From a candidate division LCP-89 bacterium B3_LCP (GTDB lineage: Bacteria; Electryoneota; B3-LCP): a stretch of 64,000 nucleotides of DNA. Positions 8,302 through 17,033 of the stretch are shown here, one piece after another. The notes under the pieces were generated by a model. That model did not search any database. It saw only the letters and a program-made list of their open reading frames with translations, and had not been told where the DNA came from. The position numbers and the translations under genes were made by a program. Numbering within the stretch: position 1 is the first letter of the stretch; each line of letters opens with the position of its first letter. The DNA is taken from the NCBI GenBank assembly GCA_005223185.1, contig NJBN01000001.1, forward strand, positions 1 through 64,000, in the 5' to 3' direction.

Positions 8302-8342
8302 GTTTATTCTATGCATTCATCAGGGTATTAACCTAAGCACTG

Positions 8343-9647
8343 CTAATGTGGGTGGTCATTGTGTTCGTCTGAGAAAAATTCATCGAACGGTATGGTCTTG
8401 TCTATGATCTTAGCACGCGACAATAACAGGTTCAATATTTTCCGTTCCAGGAGGTCATCATCCAGTTGGCTGCGCCTCTTTGCATCATCATAGGTGGCCT
8501 GGATCTCCTTGACCTTTTTGCCTGACATAGCTGCCTGTCGTTCAAATTCCCTCTGAACGTCATCATCTTCTACCTTCAGGTTCTCATTTTCCGCGATTTT
8601 TCTCCTGATAAGGTACCATTTCAGGTTCCAAACTGCTCTATCACGAAATTGACTGCGAACGTGCTCCTCATCAAACTGATTATCAGGGGAACTCTTACGG
8701 GCATCATTTATAATTCGGTCGAGGTACTCCTTCAGCATGCTTTCGGGCACGTCCAGGTGGGAATTATCGACCACCTGGTGAGCTAAAAGATGGGTAACTC
8801 GTTGATGCGAGACCGCTTCCACCTGATTGGTCAACTCTCTGCTAACCGCTTCCTGTAAACTCTTCAGATCATCAACGTCATTGCTTATTTGCTTGGCGAA
8901 ATCATCGTTCAGTTCAGGCAATTCTAGGGTTTTTACGGATTTAACGGACACCTGGAAATAATCTGTCTTCTTATTATCATTTGGTGAAGTGGGAGGTCTC
9001 ATCAGACTCACATTGCGGCTCTCTCCGGACTTAATACCGATCAGCGATTGGCGAAAATCATCGGAAGCGCGTCTCAAGTCAATAGTTACGTCTTCCTGCT
9101 TGTGTCCAATTATGGGAACGAACCCCGCATCCAACTCCTGCACGTTAGCTTCTAACAGGCTGCTCTCTGTAGCCGGCCCATCATCTTCTGATATGATAGC
9201 GTGCTTCTCACGCAAGCTGTCAATCTGTTTCTCAACCTGCTCTGCGCCGATTTCGGCATGCTGTCTGACAACTGTCAAGCTGTCGTAGGCGGCTAATTCG
9301 ATGGTTGGTTCGACATCTAAGTCGGCTTTGAATTTCAACGGCTTGCCAGCTTCTAACTGATCAATCTCTATTTCAGGTACAGCAACAGGCTTGCCGATGT
9401 CAGCTTCTTTGATCGCCTGATCGTAGTACTCACCTATCTTGTTGCCTAAGATATCGAGCTGCAGCGACCGTTCATACTTCTGGCGCACCATGGACAGGGG
9501 CACGCGTCCGCGCCTGAAGCCCGGCATATCGATATTTTTCTGCAGCTTCTTAAGCTCTTTTTCCACTTCTGTTTGAGTGTCATCGCTGGGTACTTCTATG
9601 GTAAGTGACCAACGCGTACCACCAATGTGTTCTTTTTCAACCTTCAA
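8343..9647 (-). CDS. tig: Trigger factor, ribosome-associated chaperone
   Basis: A 434-residue chaperone that binds the ribosomal exit tunnel and shields nascent chains. The N-terminal domain carries the ribosome-docking motif GFRRGRVP near residue 43, and the C-terminal arms are helical and charged. The middle FKBP-like prolyl isomerase domain (about 150-250) looks eroded: LIGIKSGES is recognisable, but the usual core glycine/aromatic residues are largely missing, so isomerase activity is doubtful. The start is a TTG, as no in-frame ATG or GTG precedes the conserved region. It is first in the order tig-clpP-clpX. Confidence 0.92.
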   Translation of the reverse strand: MKVEKEHIGGTRWSLTIEVPSDDTQTEVEKELKKLQKNIDMPGFRRGRVPLSMVRQKYERSLQLDILGNKIGEYYDQAIKEADIGKPVAVPEIEIDQLEAGKPLKFKADLDVEPTIELAAYDSLTVVRQHAEIGAEQVEKQIDSLREKHAIISEDDGPATESSLLEANVQELDAGFVPIIGHKQEDVTIDLRRASDDFRQSLIGIKSGESRNVSLMRPPTSPNDNKKTDYFQVSVKSVKTLELPELNDDFAKQISNDVDDLKSLQEAVSRELTNQVEAVSHQRVTHLLAHQVVDNSHLDVPESMLKEYLDRIINDARKSSPDNQFDEEHVRSQFRDRAVWNLKWYLIRRKIAENENLKVEDDDVQREFERQAAMSGKKVKEIQATYDDAKRRSQLDDDLLERKILNLLLSRAKIIDKTIPFDEFFSDEHNDHPH

Positions 9648-9770
9648 GGGATACTCACGGGGGGTTAGATGTAATGGTTCTCGATTTTAATTGAACCGAA
9701 TCTTTTTAAGATAATATACTTCAAGCGATTTAGCAATGGGAAAATTCATAAAACATTTAGGCACTTTTAT

Positions 9771-12521
9771 TTACTGATTCGGCCGTAGCCTTTTCAGGAG
9801 ACGCTGAGCTTCGCTAATTGTAGGGTCGAGATCAAGCGCTTTTTGAACCTCCTTAGCGGCATCTGATCGTAGTCCTGCATTCAGGAGAGAATTGGCTAAG
9901 TAAAAGTGAGCATGGGCATCATCCGGTTCAAGCATGCAGGCTTTCTGGTAAGCTTCGACAGCTTCATTCATATACCCCCTCTTGGTGAATTCGATACCAT
10001 AGCGCCAGTAGAGCTCCTTTAAAAAGTAATTTGCGTACCTGTCGTTGGGATTACTGTTATAAGTGGCTTCCAGGTACTTCCGGGCTGCTGGCAGATCACC
10101 CTGTTGATAAGCGGCAAAACCTCTATCACGGTTGACCCAGGTTTTGCGATTTTGTTCCCATTCAATAGAAAACAGTATCATGGCGGAATCGGACATTCCA
10201 TACATTAACTCCAGCGGTGATTCGCGGATTTCCACTAATTGTAGAATATCTTCCCAGGGATCTACATGCTGATGGCGGGGGATGGAGTATTCGGTGAACG
10301 GTTTGTCATCTCTAATTATGGGCGCATCACCTACGAATCCCTTAAGCTTCTCCGGTCCTAACAGGTAGCCTGACAGAACTGCCCAGGGATCATCCAGGCG
10401 CACTTTGTGGAGCGCTCTGTGAATGTCCTCATCGTCCACCATGCGGTTCATCCAGGTCCAGTCTATTTGGAGGGAATCCCGGGCACAAAGCAAGATACCC
10501 TCAGTACCGATGAGCCAGAAGCTGCTCTGTGGGAAAACCTGTAGAGCTGTCCTTATCAGCGACTTGGCATCCTGCCCTGACATGCTGTACAGAGGCACCC
10601 ATTGGCAGATCACACCGCCGGGATTTAATTTTTTTCTGGCTTCGTGGTAGAATTCGCGGCTGTATAGAGCTGTTACTCCTTTTAGTCCCGGATGCATAGG
10701 TTCTAAGGTTATGACGTCGTACAGCTCATCTGTGGTGAGCAGATAACTTCTGCCATCATCTATGATGACGCGCACATGGGGTTTTTCAAGTACGTTGCCA
10801 TTCCATTCGGTGAAATACGATGCAGCTTGAATGACTGAAGGACATATCTCCACGCAATCAACGCGATCGAGATCGTACAGCCCCAGAGCGCCGAAAGTAC
10901 CGCCGCTGCCGAAACAAATTACCAGCGCATTTTTCGCTTCCGGGTTCGCCCACAGAGGTAGATGTCCTAAGAGCTGATTTTTACGCTGACCGGCAAGTCC
11001 GGTGGCAGTTGCCTGCTGCTGATTCAGTAATAGTCTGCGTACATTATGACCCCGGCGATCTTCTGTGACCATAACGGTCTGGTCGGAACTTTCATGGTAA
11101 TACAGCAGTCTGGCATTTTCATGATTCGGTATCTGCAGGAAACCGAAGTGCGGTTGGATGGGATACTGGAAGAATACTAATATACAAGCCACGAGGCAGA
11201 ATGAGAGGGTGGCTATCCTCAAACCCTTGCTTATGGGTCCCAATATCAGAGCGGTTAAACCTACTAAAGCCGAAAATATCGCCAATATCAATAAACTCAC
11301 CTGGATTCCGACAAGAGGGATCAGGATAAATCCACTGCCCAGAATGCCTAGAATGGATCCGGCGGTATTTGCCGCCAAGACCTTGCCAACCTGTCCGCCG
11401 AACCGTTTGATGTTAGTGGTGTACAGGGAGACCAGCAGGGGGAAGAGATATCCCAGCAATAACGTTGTCGGAAGGATTAACACCAGAGCCTGCCAGATGG
11501 TGTTACGCAGAGTTTTCCACCAGAAGGAGGGATCTGAAATGTCAGGACGCGGCATATCAACGTTCATCCAGATTAGAGTGGAGAATCCAACCACGGCCAA
11601 AACGGATATTCCGACTTCCAACACTCCGAATTCAGCCCACAGGTGAGCCGGTTCTTCCGTCTTGCGCTCCGCTATGCGGAAACGTATCAAAGCGATCAGA
11701 CTTCCACCTCCGATCCCCAGCAGGTAGATGCCCAGCATCAAGGCGAAGGCATGTGCATCGGCGACTATAGAGAACGTCAAAATTCGGAACCAGACGACTT
11801 CGTATCCCAACGCAGCCAGACCGGAAAATCCAGCCAGAACGAGAAGCAGAATCTGCAAACGCGAAGCAGGGGATCGTAAAAGTTCCGTCGCTGGCTTGCG
11901 AGACAATTGCGGGGCTTTTTCAGGTCGTTTTATTCTGGTTGCTAAGTAAATAGCGAAGAATCCGATGGCGAAGTTCAAGAACATCGCCGCGATTACTGTC
12001 TTCATATAGCCCAGGTGTTCCAGGAGGAAAAAACCGCAAAGCAACGTTCCTGATGCAGCACCGATGGTGTTCACGCCGTATAAACCACCCAACCGGCTGA
12101 AGCGCTGCTTCATTAAGGTCGTCAATCCTCTCGATACCGCTGGCAGGGTGGCGCCCATCAGGAGAGTTGAGGGGAGAAGGATAACTACAGCTAATACAGA
12201 CTGGATTAAAATGCGTGAACCGGATGGATTAATCGCAGCGTAGATGTTTCTTATCAGAGGAATTAGAATAACGGCAAGCAGCGCAAATACTCCCACGCCA
12301 ATCTCCAGTAAACCGTACAGACGCAGAGGAGAAACGTGGTCTGCGCGTGAACCTAAGAAAACTGCCCCCAGCGCCATGCCGCCTAAGTAAACCGCAAGCA
12401 CTACAGAAACAGCCGGTAAAGTACCGCCGAAGATCAGATTGAGTTGTCTGGCAAAGGCGGTTTCGAAAACCAATGCCGTTAAACCGGACAGGAAGAAGAA
12501 GAGGTAATACCAGCCAATCAT
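9771..12521 (-). CDS. Membrane-fused spermidine synthase-like protein with TPR tail
   Basis: A 916-residue fusion. Residues 1-460 form a multi-pass membrane domain of many hydrophobic helices (opening WYYLFFFLSGLTALVFETAFARQ, typical of the fused family). Residues 500-720 are a Rossmann methyltransferase/polyamine-synthase fold with ALVICFGSGGTFGAL, VDCVEICPSV and IIDDGRSYLL. Residues about 800-916 carry TPR helices (AVEAYQKACMLEPDDAHAHFYLANSLL). Fused spermidine synthases are common in environmental bacteria, and most have no proven polyamine activity. Here the usual catalytic Asp segment after YDVI reads TLEPMHP, which argues against ordinary spermidine synthesis. It is a single gene facing the secreted-protein cluster. 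Confidence 0.75.
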   Translation of the reverse strand: MIGWYYLFFFLSGLTALVFETAFARQLNLIFGGTLPAVSVVLAVYLGGMALGAVFLGSRADHVSPLRLYGLLEIGVGVFALLAVILIPLIRNIYAAINPSGSRILIQSVLAVVILLPSTLLMGATLPAVSRGLTTLMKQRFSRLGGLYGVNTIGAASGTLLCGFFLLEHLGYMKTVIAAMFLNFAIGFFAIYLATRIKRPEKAPQLSRKPATELLRSPASRLQILLLVLAGFSGLAALGYEVVWFRILTFSIVADAHAFALMLGIYLLGIGGGSLIALIRFRIAERKTEEPAHLWAEFGVLEVGISVLAVVGFSTLIWMNVDMPRPDISDPSFWWKTLRNTIWQALVLILPTTLLLGYLFPLLVSLYTTNIKRFGGQVGKVLAANTAGSILGILGSGFILIPLVGIQVSLLILAIFSALVGLTALILGPISKGLRIATLSFCLVACILVFFQYPIQPHFGFLQIPNHENARLLYYHESSDQTVMVTEDRRGHNVRRLLLNQQQATATGLAGQRKNQLLGHLPLWANPEAKNALVICFGSGGTFGALGLYDLDRVDCVEICPSVIQAASYFTEWNGNVLEKPHVRVIIDDGRSYLLTTDELYDVITLEPMHPGLKGVTALYSREFYHEARKKLNPGGVICQWVPLYSMSGQDAKSLIRTALQVFPQSSFWLIGTEGILLCARDSLQIDWTWMNRMVDDEDIHRALHKVRLDDPWAVLSGYLLGPEKLKGFVGDAPIIRDDKPFTEYSIPRHQHVDPWEDILQLVEIRESPLELMYGMSDSAMILFSIEWEQNRKTWVNRDRGFAAYQQGDLPAARKYLEATYNSNPNDRYANYFLKELYWRYGIEFTKRGYMNEAVEAYQKACMLEPDDAHAHFYLANSLLNAGLRSDAAKEVQKALDLDPTISEAQRLLKRLRPNQ

Positions 12522-12640
12522 GGGAAGCCTTTGAATTGAGGTAGTCTATCTCTACAACGCCGTAAAGATAGCTAATTCAATTAAAATAATCAAGTGGGAA
12601 AATGGCTTTAATCACCACGATACCCATTTTGTGGAAATAA

Positions 12641-12668
12641 AGGGCGGACACACAGGTCCGCCCTTACA
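12641..12668. repeat. GGGC-stem/CCCTTAC palindromic element (intergenic)
   Basis: AGGGCGGAC and GTCCGCCCT pair around ACACAG and are followed by TTAC. It has the same build as 16985-17010 and as the elements inside the three downstream coding sequences at 12825-12848, 14777-14800 and 17159-17183. Confidence 0.8.
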
Positions 12669-12689
12669 ACCGTTGATTGTTTTATATGG

Positions 12690-14558
12690 TCATTTCATCA
12701 ACACCATCTTTCCACTAGCCGTGAATTCACCAGCGGTCAGGTGGTAGATGTAGATGCCGGAAGGCAGGGTTGACCCATCGAAGGTAACTTCGTGTACACC
12801 AGCATCCCGCCAGCCGTTGATTAAGGACGAGGCATACCTCGTCCCTACAAGAACCGCACGGCCGGAGATATCGAACACATCCAGTTTGACCAGACTGGCA
12901 ACAGGCAGGGTGAAGGTGATGGTAGTGGCAGGATTGAAGGGATTGGGGTAAACTGAGTTAAGGGAGAAGGAGGAAGGCAAAAACGGATCTGATTTCGCCT
13001 CTTCGTTGTGGATTCTAATCCAATTATCCCAATCGGATACAATTGGGCCATCACCTGTAGAAAGCTTCTCAAATGGGAAGCTGTCGCTGCCCCAGATGAT
13101 ATCAGGATAGACACCTGCATAAGCATCGTAGGTGTATTCACCGGGGGGTGCATTGGCAGGAACGTTCTGCGTTCGGTCGCGATCTAAGGAACCACCACCG
13201 GGAAACGTAAAATTAAAAGGACCGAAAAGCGGACCGTGTTGCGTATTATCAGGCAGAGTGGCCATAATCCAAGCATCGAAAATCAGTTGCACTTGGTAGC
13301 TATTGGCAATAATAACGTTGAAGTTGAAACTACCGCCGGTGGCAGGGATTACAATCGGTGGGTTTTCCGGCGTAAGTGTAACCTCAATCTGCGGCGACGA
13401 TCCTCCAGCATCCAACTTCATTAAGTACATGTCACTATTAATGCCAGATTCCCAGACATATCCTCCCAGGATGTAACCACCATCAGCCGTCTGCTGGACG
13501 GAATAGCAAACAGTCTGATTGGCACGAGAAAAAGATTGCTGCCATTCCTGGTTTCCTAGATAGTCGGTCTTCACAAGGTATATACTCCCTTGACTACATG
13601 CACCGAATGACTTGGTCCACCCCCCTAAAATATAACCGCCGTCAACCGTCTGTTGGACGGAAAAGCAATAATCAATATTGCTTCCACCGAAGGTCTGTTG
13701 CCATACAAAGTTGCCCAGGGAGTCGGTCTTCACCAGGTACATATCTCTCATACCGGCACCATAGGAAGGAGTACTTCCGCCAAGTATGAAGCCGCCGTCA
13801 CCCGTCTGTTGGACGGAATAGCAATAATCCCAACCATCGCCGCCATAAGTCTGTTGCCATTCCTGGTTTCCCAATGAATCAGTTTTCACTAAGTACATAT
13901 CATAATTACCTGCGCCAAAGGACCAAGAATCTCCCCCCAGAATGTAGCCGCCGTCTATCGTCTTTTGGACGGAATTGCATCTATCACAATCGCTGCCGCC
14001 AAAGGTCGCATCCCATTCCATTATACCCAGTGAATTGGTCTTCACCAGGTACATATCATAGTCTCCTGCTCCGAATGAGAAGGTTTCTCCCCCCAGGATG
14101 TAGCCGCCGTCTGTTGTCTGTTGGACAGAATAGCAATACTCAGGACTGCTTCCACCGAAGGTCTGATCCCATTCAAGATTTCCCAATGAATCAGTCTTCA
14201 CCAGGTATATATCATGTCCTTCATTGACCTCGATATTCCCCCCCAGGATGTAGCCGCCATCAGAGGTCTGCTGCACGGAACGGCATTCTTCATATTCACC
14301 GCCACCGTAAGTTTGCTCCCATTCCAGGTTGCCCGGGGAATCAATCTTCACCAGGTACATGTCGTTAGAAATTGCTCCGAAGGACCCAGTACGTCCGCCT
14401 AAAATGTAACCATCATCTGTAGTCTGCTGGATGGAATAGCATCTTTCTCCTTGGTCGCCACCATAGGTCTGCGTCCACAGGGTGTCCGGGGGTTGGGCAA
14501 AGGAATATGCAACTGCCAATACTCCGCTGATTAGAAGTGATAAGATTGCTCTTAGCAT
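12690..14558 (-). CDS. Secreted seven-repeat (propeller-like) protein with C-terminal sorting domain
   Basis: A 622-residue exported protein of unknown function. The start is set at 14558 because GGAGG lies five bases before it; an in-frame ATG 12 bases upstream would put that site inside the gene. A signal peptide (1-21) is followed by seven repeats of about 52 residues, each with W.QT(Y/F)GG, C.SVQQT.DGGYILGG and MYLVKTDS.GN. Seven such units suggest a beta-propeller. Then come an Ig-like domain (VTLTPENPPIVIPATGGSF) shared with the next two genes, a linker, and a FlgD-like/type IX-style sorting domain (YPNPFNPATTITF, ending SGKMVLMK). A palindromic repeat encodes VGTRYASS in that last domain. 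It is probably displayed on or released from the cell surface. Confidence 0.75.
   Translation of the reverse strand: MLRAILSLLISGVLAVAYSFAQPPDTLWTQTYGGDQGERCYSIQQTTDDGYILGGRTGSFGAISNDMYLVKIDSPGNLEWEQTYGGGEYEECRSVQQTSDGGYILGGNIEVNEGHDIYLVKTDSLGNLEWDQTFGGSSPEYCYSVQQTTDGGYILGGETFSFGAGDYDMYLVKTNSLGIMEWDATFGGSDCDRCNSVQKTIDGGYILGGDSWSFGAGNYDMYLVKTDSLGNQEWQQTYGGDGWDYCYSVQQTGDGGFILGGSTPSYGAGMRDMYLVKTDSLGNFVWQQTFGGSNIDYCFSVQQTVDGGYILGGWTKSFGACSQGSIYLVKTDYLGNQEWQQSFSRANQTVCYSVQQTADGGYILGGYVWESGINSDMYLMKLDAGGSSPQIEVTLTPENPPIVIPATGGSFNFNVIIANSYQVQLIFDAWIMATLPDNTQHGPLFGPFNFTFPGGGSLDRDRTQNVPANAPPGEYTYDAYAGVYPDIIWGSDSFPFEKLSTGDGPIVSDWDNWIRIHNEEAKSDPFLPSSFSLNSVYPNPFNPATTITFTLPVASLVKLDVFDISGRAVLVGTRYASSLINGWRDAGVHEVTFDGSTLPSGIYIYHLTAGEFTASGKMVLMK
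12825..12848. repeat. Palindromic element inside a coding sequence (copy a)
   Basis: GGACGAGG-CATA-CCTCGTCC is a perfect 8-bp hairpin, followed by CTAC as in the intergenic copies. It lies in frame in the sorting domain of the surrounding gene and is translated as VGTRYASS, between GRAV and the LINGWRDAG strand. Confidence 0.85.
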
Positions 14559-14584
14559 GGTATCCTCCATGGTTGGTAGAATAT

Positions 14585-14633
14585 GGGGAGGTCGGACATT
14601 CTTGTCTGACAGGCAGGAATGCCTATCCTCCCC
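14585..14633. repeat. GGGGAGG...CCTCCCC inverted repeat between secreted-protein genes
   Basis: A long imperfect stem: GGGGAGG followed by CATTCTTGTCTG pairs with CAGGCAGGAATG followed by CCTCCCC. One half recurs at 273-300. It lies between two minus-strand genes and could also act on the transcript. Confidence 0.75.
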
Positions 14634-14641
14634 GATAATTA

Positions 14642-16867
14642 TTATTTCATCAACACCATTTTGCCGGTCGCGGTGTAATCACCTGCGGTCAGGGTGTAGA
14701 TGTATATTCCGGAAGCCAGATTCGATCCGTCGAAGGTAACTTCGTGCGCACCTGCATCCCGCCAGCTGTTGATCATGGGCGAGGCATGCCTCGCCCCTAC
14801 AGGAACCGTTCTACCGTTGATATCGAACACATTCAGTTCAACCCAACTCGCAACTCGCAACTCGAAACTAATAACTGCCGTTGGGTTGAAGGGATTGGGG
14901 TAAACCTGTACCAGATCGTAGGACGATGGAGTGCTCAGTCCGACGATTTCCTCTTCAAATCCATCGAAATTCGTCCACCATTGGGTATAGCTTCCACCAC
15001 CGAAATCCGTTGCCGATTTACTGAAGCCGAAACTCTCAGATGACCAGACATCGGAAGGATAGATGCCCACGTAGGCGTTGTAGCTGTAATCTCCGGATGG
15101 CGCATTAGCGGGTACGGCCTGGGTCTTGACGCGCGAAATCGCACCGGTCGGAGCGGCAAGGGAGACATTGATGACGGGACCGAAAATCGAGGAATTGGGT
15201 AAAGTCACATCAATCCAGACGCTGCAGCCGATGGGAACGGCTTCGTTATTCACCAAACCTATAGTGTAATCGAAACTGCCCCCAACCGCGGGGATGACGA
15301 TGGGCGGATTTACCGGTTCTAAGGTAACCTGAACATCCGGCACTCCGTTTATAATGGTGAACGGTGCTGATGTGATAACATCTGCGAATGCCCAGCCATG
15401 AAATACTGTTAAACGCAGGTAGCAGTCTGTCGAAGTTTCGACCTCCGAGACGGTCCATTGGTGGCGCCCGTTGGCGGGCAGGTCATCCGCGATGACCGTC
15501 CAGGGACCGGTAGCTCCGGTGGTGGAAAGCTCAATTTTCACATCTGTTACTACACCTGTATCAGGTAGAGCGGTTAAGTAATCGATGAAGCGTACCGATC
15601 CACTCTTGAACAGTTCCCCACCTTTGGGATACATTGGCTTGATGCTAAGTGCTGTGGCTACTGACGTTTCTTTATAGAAACGCAGATGGTTGTAACTGCT
15701 GATCCAGCCGCCTTCGTCGGTCAAATGCACGATGTCCGGGTAACCGTTGTGATCGGCATCGCCGCCCACGCGGAATGCTTCGAAATCGCAATCCGGATCG
15801 TTCTCAATAATGTAGGTGGCAGCACCCGTCCAGTTTCCGGTTCCATCTCCGGTCCACACGGTGACGCGACCGTCACCTCCAGCAGCCACGTCACAATATC
15901 CGTCGGCGTTCATATCGCACAGTTGCGTCATCCCATAACCGCCGGTTGTGGGCAAGTTGCCGGTATAATCAACCCACTGTGTGGACGATTCATCGAATAC
16001 CCAGACTTTTACAGCACCACTGGACGTGAAAGCCAGATCCATACCGCCGTCGTTATCCACGTCTCCCATAGAAGGTCCGGTATGACCTAACGTGCCTCCA
16101 GATGGCAGGTTGTAATCCGCCGGGTAGAACTGACCGTTACCGTAGCCGAAGAAAACCGTGCCGCTCTGGTAAGCTGTGGCTATGTCCAAATTCCCATCCT
16201 TATTGATATCACCGAAGAATACGTGCATCCCGCAGTTGGGGCCTGGAGTTACCGCCTGGCTGTGAGTCCAGGTGCCATCTTCATTATTCAGGTAGATTTG
16301 AAGAGGGTTGCCGGAGCCGAAAGACGTTGCCGCTATGTCAAGGTCGCCGTCGTTGTCCACGTCGCCGAAGTCTGTGGCGAACATGCCGTAGTCTTCACCC
16401 TGACTGGCTAAACCGTCATCCCAGGGCGTCCAATTCTGACCGGTGCCGTCACCAATAGCAACTTCTATCAACTGGTCGCCGAAATCATTTCCGGAATAGT
16501 TGTGGTGCATGGCATAGCCCACGTCTTGATGCCCATCATCGTTGACGTCACCCACGCAGATTCCGCCGTAGCCGAAGTTCCCATTCATGTAAACCTGCCA
16601 GCGACCATCACCATCACCGAAGTAAACCATGATCCCATGCTCATCGGTATTGATGTAGGGCGAGCCGTGATCACCAATTGAAATCAGGTCGATATTACCA
16701 TCCTGGTCTATATCAGCCATCTCTATTTCGGAACGGCCGCCTTCCCACTGAGGAAATCCCAGTCCCCCGGAATATTCCGTGTATTCCAGTGCGATTGAAT
16801 CATCGAGTATCAGACCTGTACATGCAATTAAGGTACACAGTAGAGTGTTTAACGGTAGATTACGCAT
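14642..16867 (-). CDS. Secreted FG-GAP/VCBS repeat protein with C-terminal sorting domain
   Basis: A 741-residue exported protein of unknown ligand. GGAGG precedes the ATG, and residues 1-25 are a signal peptide. Residues 30-400 contain FG-GAP/VCBS repeats with DxDxDG-type calcium loops (DIDQDGNIDL, DVNDDGHQDV, DVDNDGDLDI, DINKDGNLDI, DVDNDGGMDL), which usually build an integrin-like propeller. A fibronectin/Ig-like stretch follows (about 405-495). Then come the domain shared with its neighbours (VTLEPVNPPIVIPAVGGSF, about 500-610) and the YPNPFNPTAVISF sorting domain ending in GKMVLMK. A perfect 20-bp palindrome in the sorting domain is translated as VGARHASP. Likely surface-exposed or secreted. 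Confidence 0.8.
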   Translation of the reverse strand: MRNLPLNTLLCTLIACTGLILDDSIALEYTEYSGGLGFPQWEGGRSEIEMADIDQDGNIDLISIGDHGSPYINTDEHGIMVYFGDGDGRWQVYMNGNFGYGGICVGDVNDDGHQDVGYAMHHNYSGNDFGDQLIEVAIGDGTGQNWTPWDDGLASQGEDYGMFATDFGDVDNDGDLDIAATSFGSGNPLQIYLNNEDGTWTHSQAVTPGPNCGMHVFFGDINKDGNLDIATAYQSGTVFFGYGNGQFYPADYNLPSGGTLGHTGPSMGDVDNDGGMDLAFTSSGAVKVWVFDESSTQWVDYTGNLPTTGGYGMTQLCDMNADGYCDVAAGGDGRVTVWTGDGTGNWTGAATYIIENDPDCDFEAFRVGGDADHNGYPDIVHLTDEGGWISSYNHLRFYKETSVATALSIKPMYPKGGELFKSGSVRFIDYLTALPDTGVVTDVKIELSTTGATGPWTVIADDLPANGRHQWTVSEVETSTDCYLRLTVFHGWAFADVITSAPFTIINGVPDVQVTLEPVNPPIVIPAVGGSFDYTIGLVNNEAVPIGCSVWIDVTLPNSSIFGPVINVSLAAPTGAISRVKTQAVPANAPSGDYSYNAYVGIYPSDVWSSESFGFSKSATDFGGGSYTQWWTNFDGFEEEIVGLSTPSSYDLVQVYPNPFNPTAVISFELRVASWVELNVFDINGRTVPVGARHASPMINSWRDAGAHEVTFDGSNLASGIYIYTLTAGDYTATGKMVLMK
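14777..14800. repeat. Palindromic element inside a coding sequence (copy b)
   Basis: GGGCGAGGCATGCCTCGCCC is a perfect 20-bp palindrome, followed by CTAC. It lies in frame in the sorting domain and is translated as VGARHASP, at the same position and in the same frame as copy a. Confidence 0.88.
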
Positions 16868-16984
16868 TGCTTCCTCCGAACTACCCTAAATTGGTGGTTA
16901 TGGTTAGTGATTCTAATAATATACACAATATTTTTGAATTTGTCAAGTGGTTTATTTTTTTGTGGGAAAATTGTAATAGAAAAA

Positions 16985-17010
16985 GGGCAGACACACAGGT
17001 CTGCCCCTAC
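16985..17010. repeat. GGGC-stem/CCCCTAC palindromic element (intergenic)
   Basis: GGGCAGAC and GTCTGCCC pair around ACACAG, followed by CCTAC. It matches the element at 12641-12668 and lies just downstream of the C25 protease gene. Confidence 0.82.
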
Positions 17011-17033
17011 AACCATTAGTTATCATTATGCTG

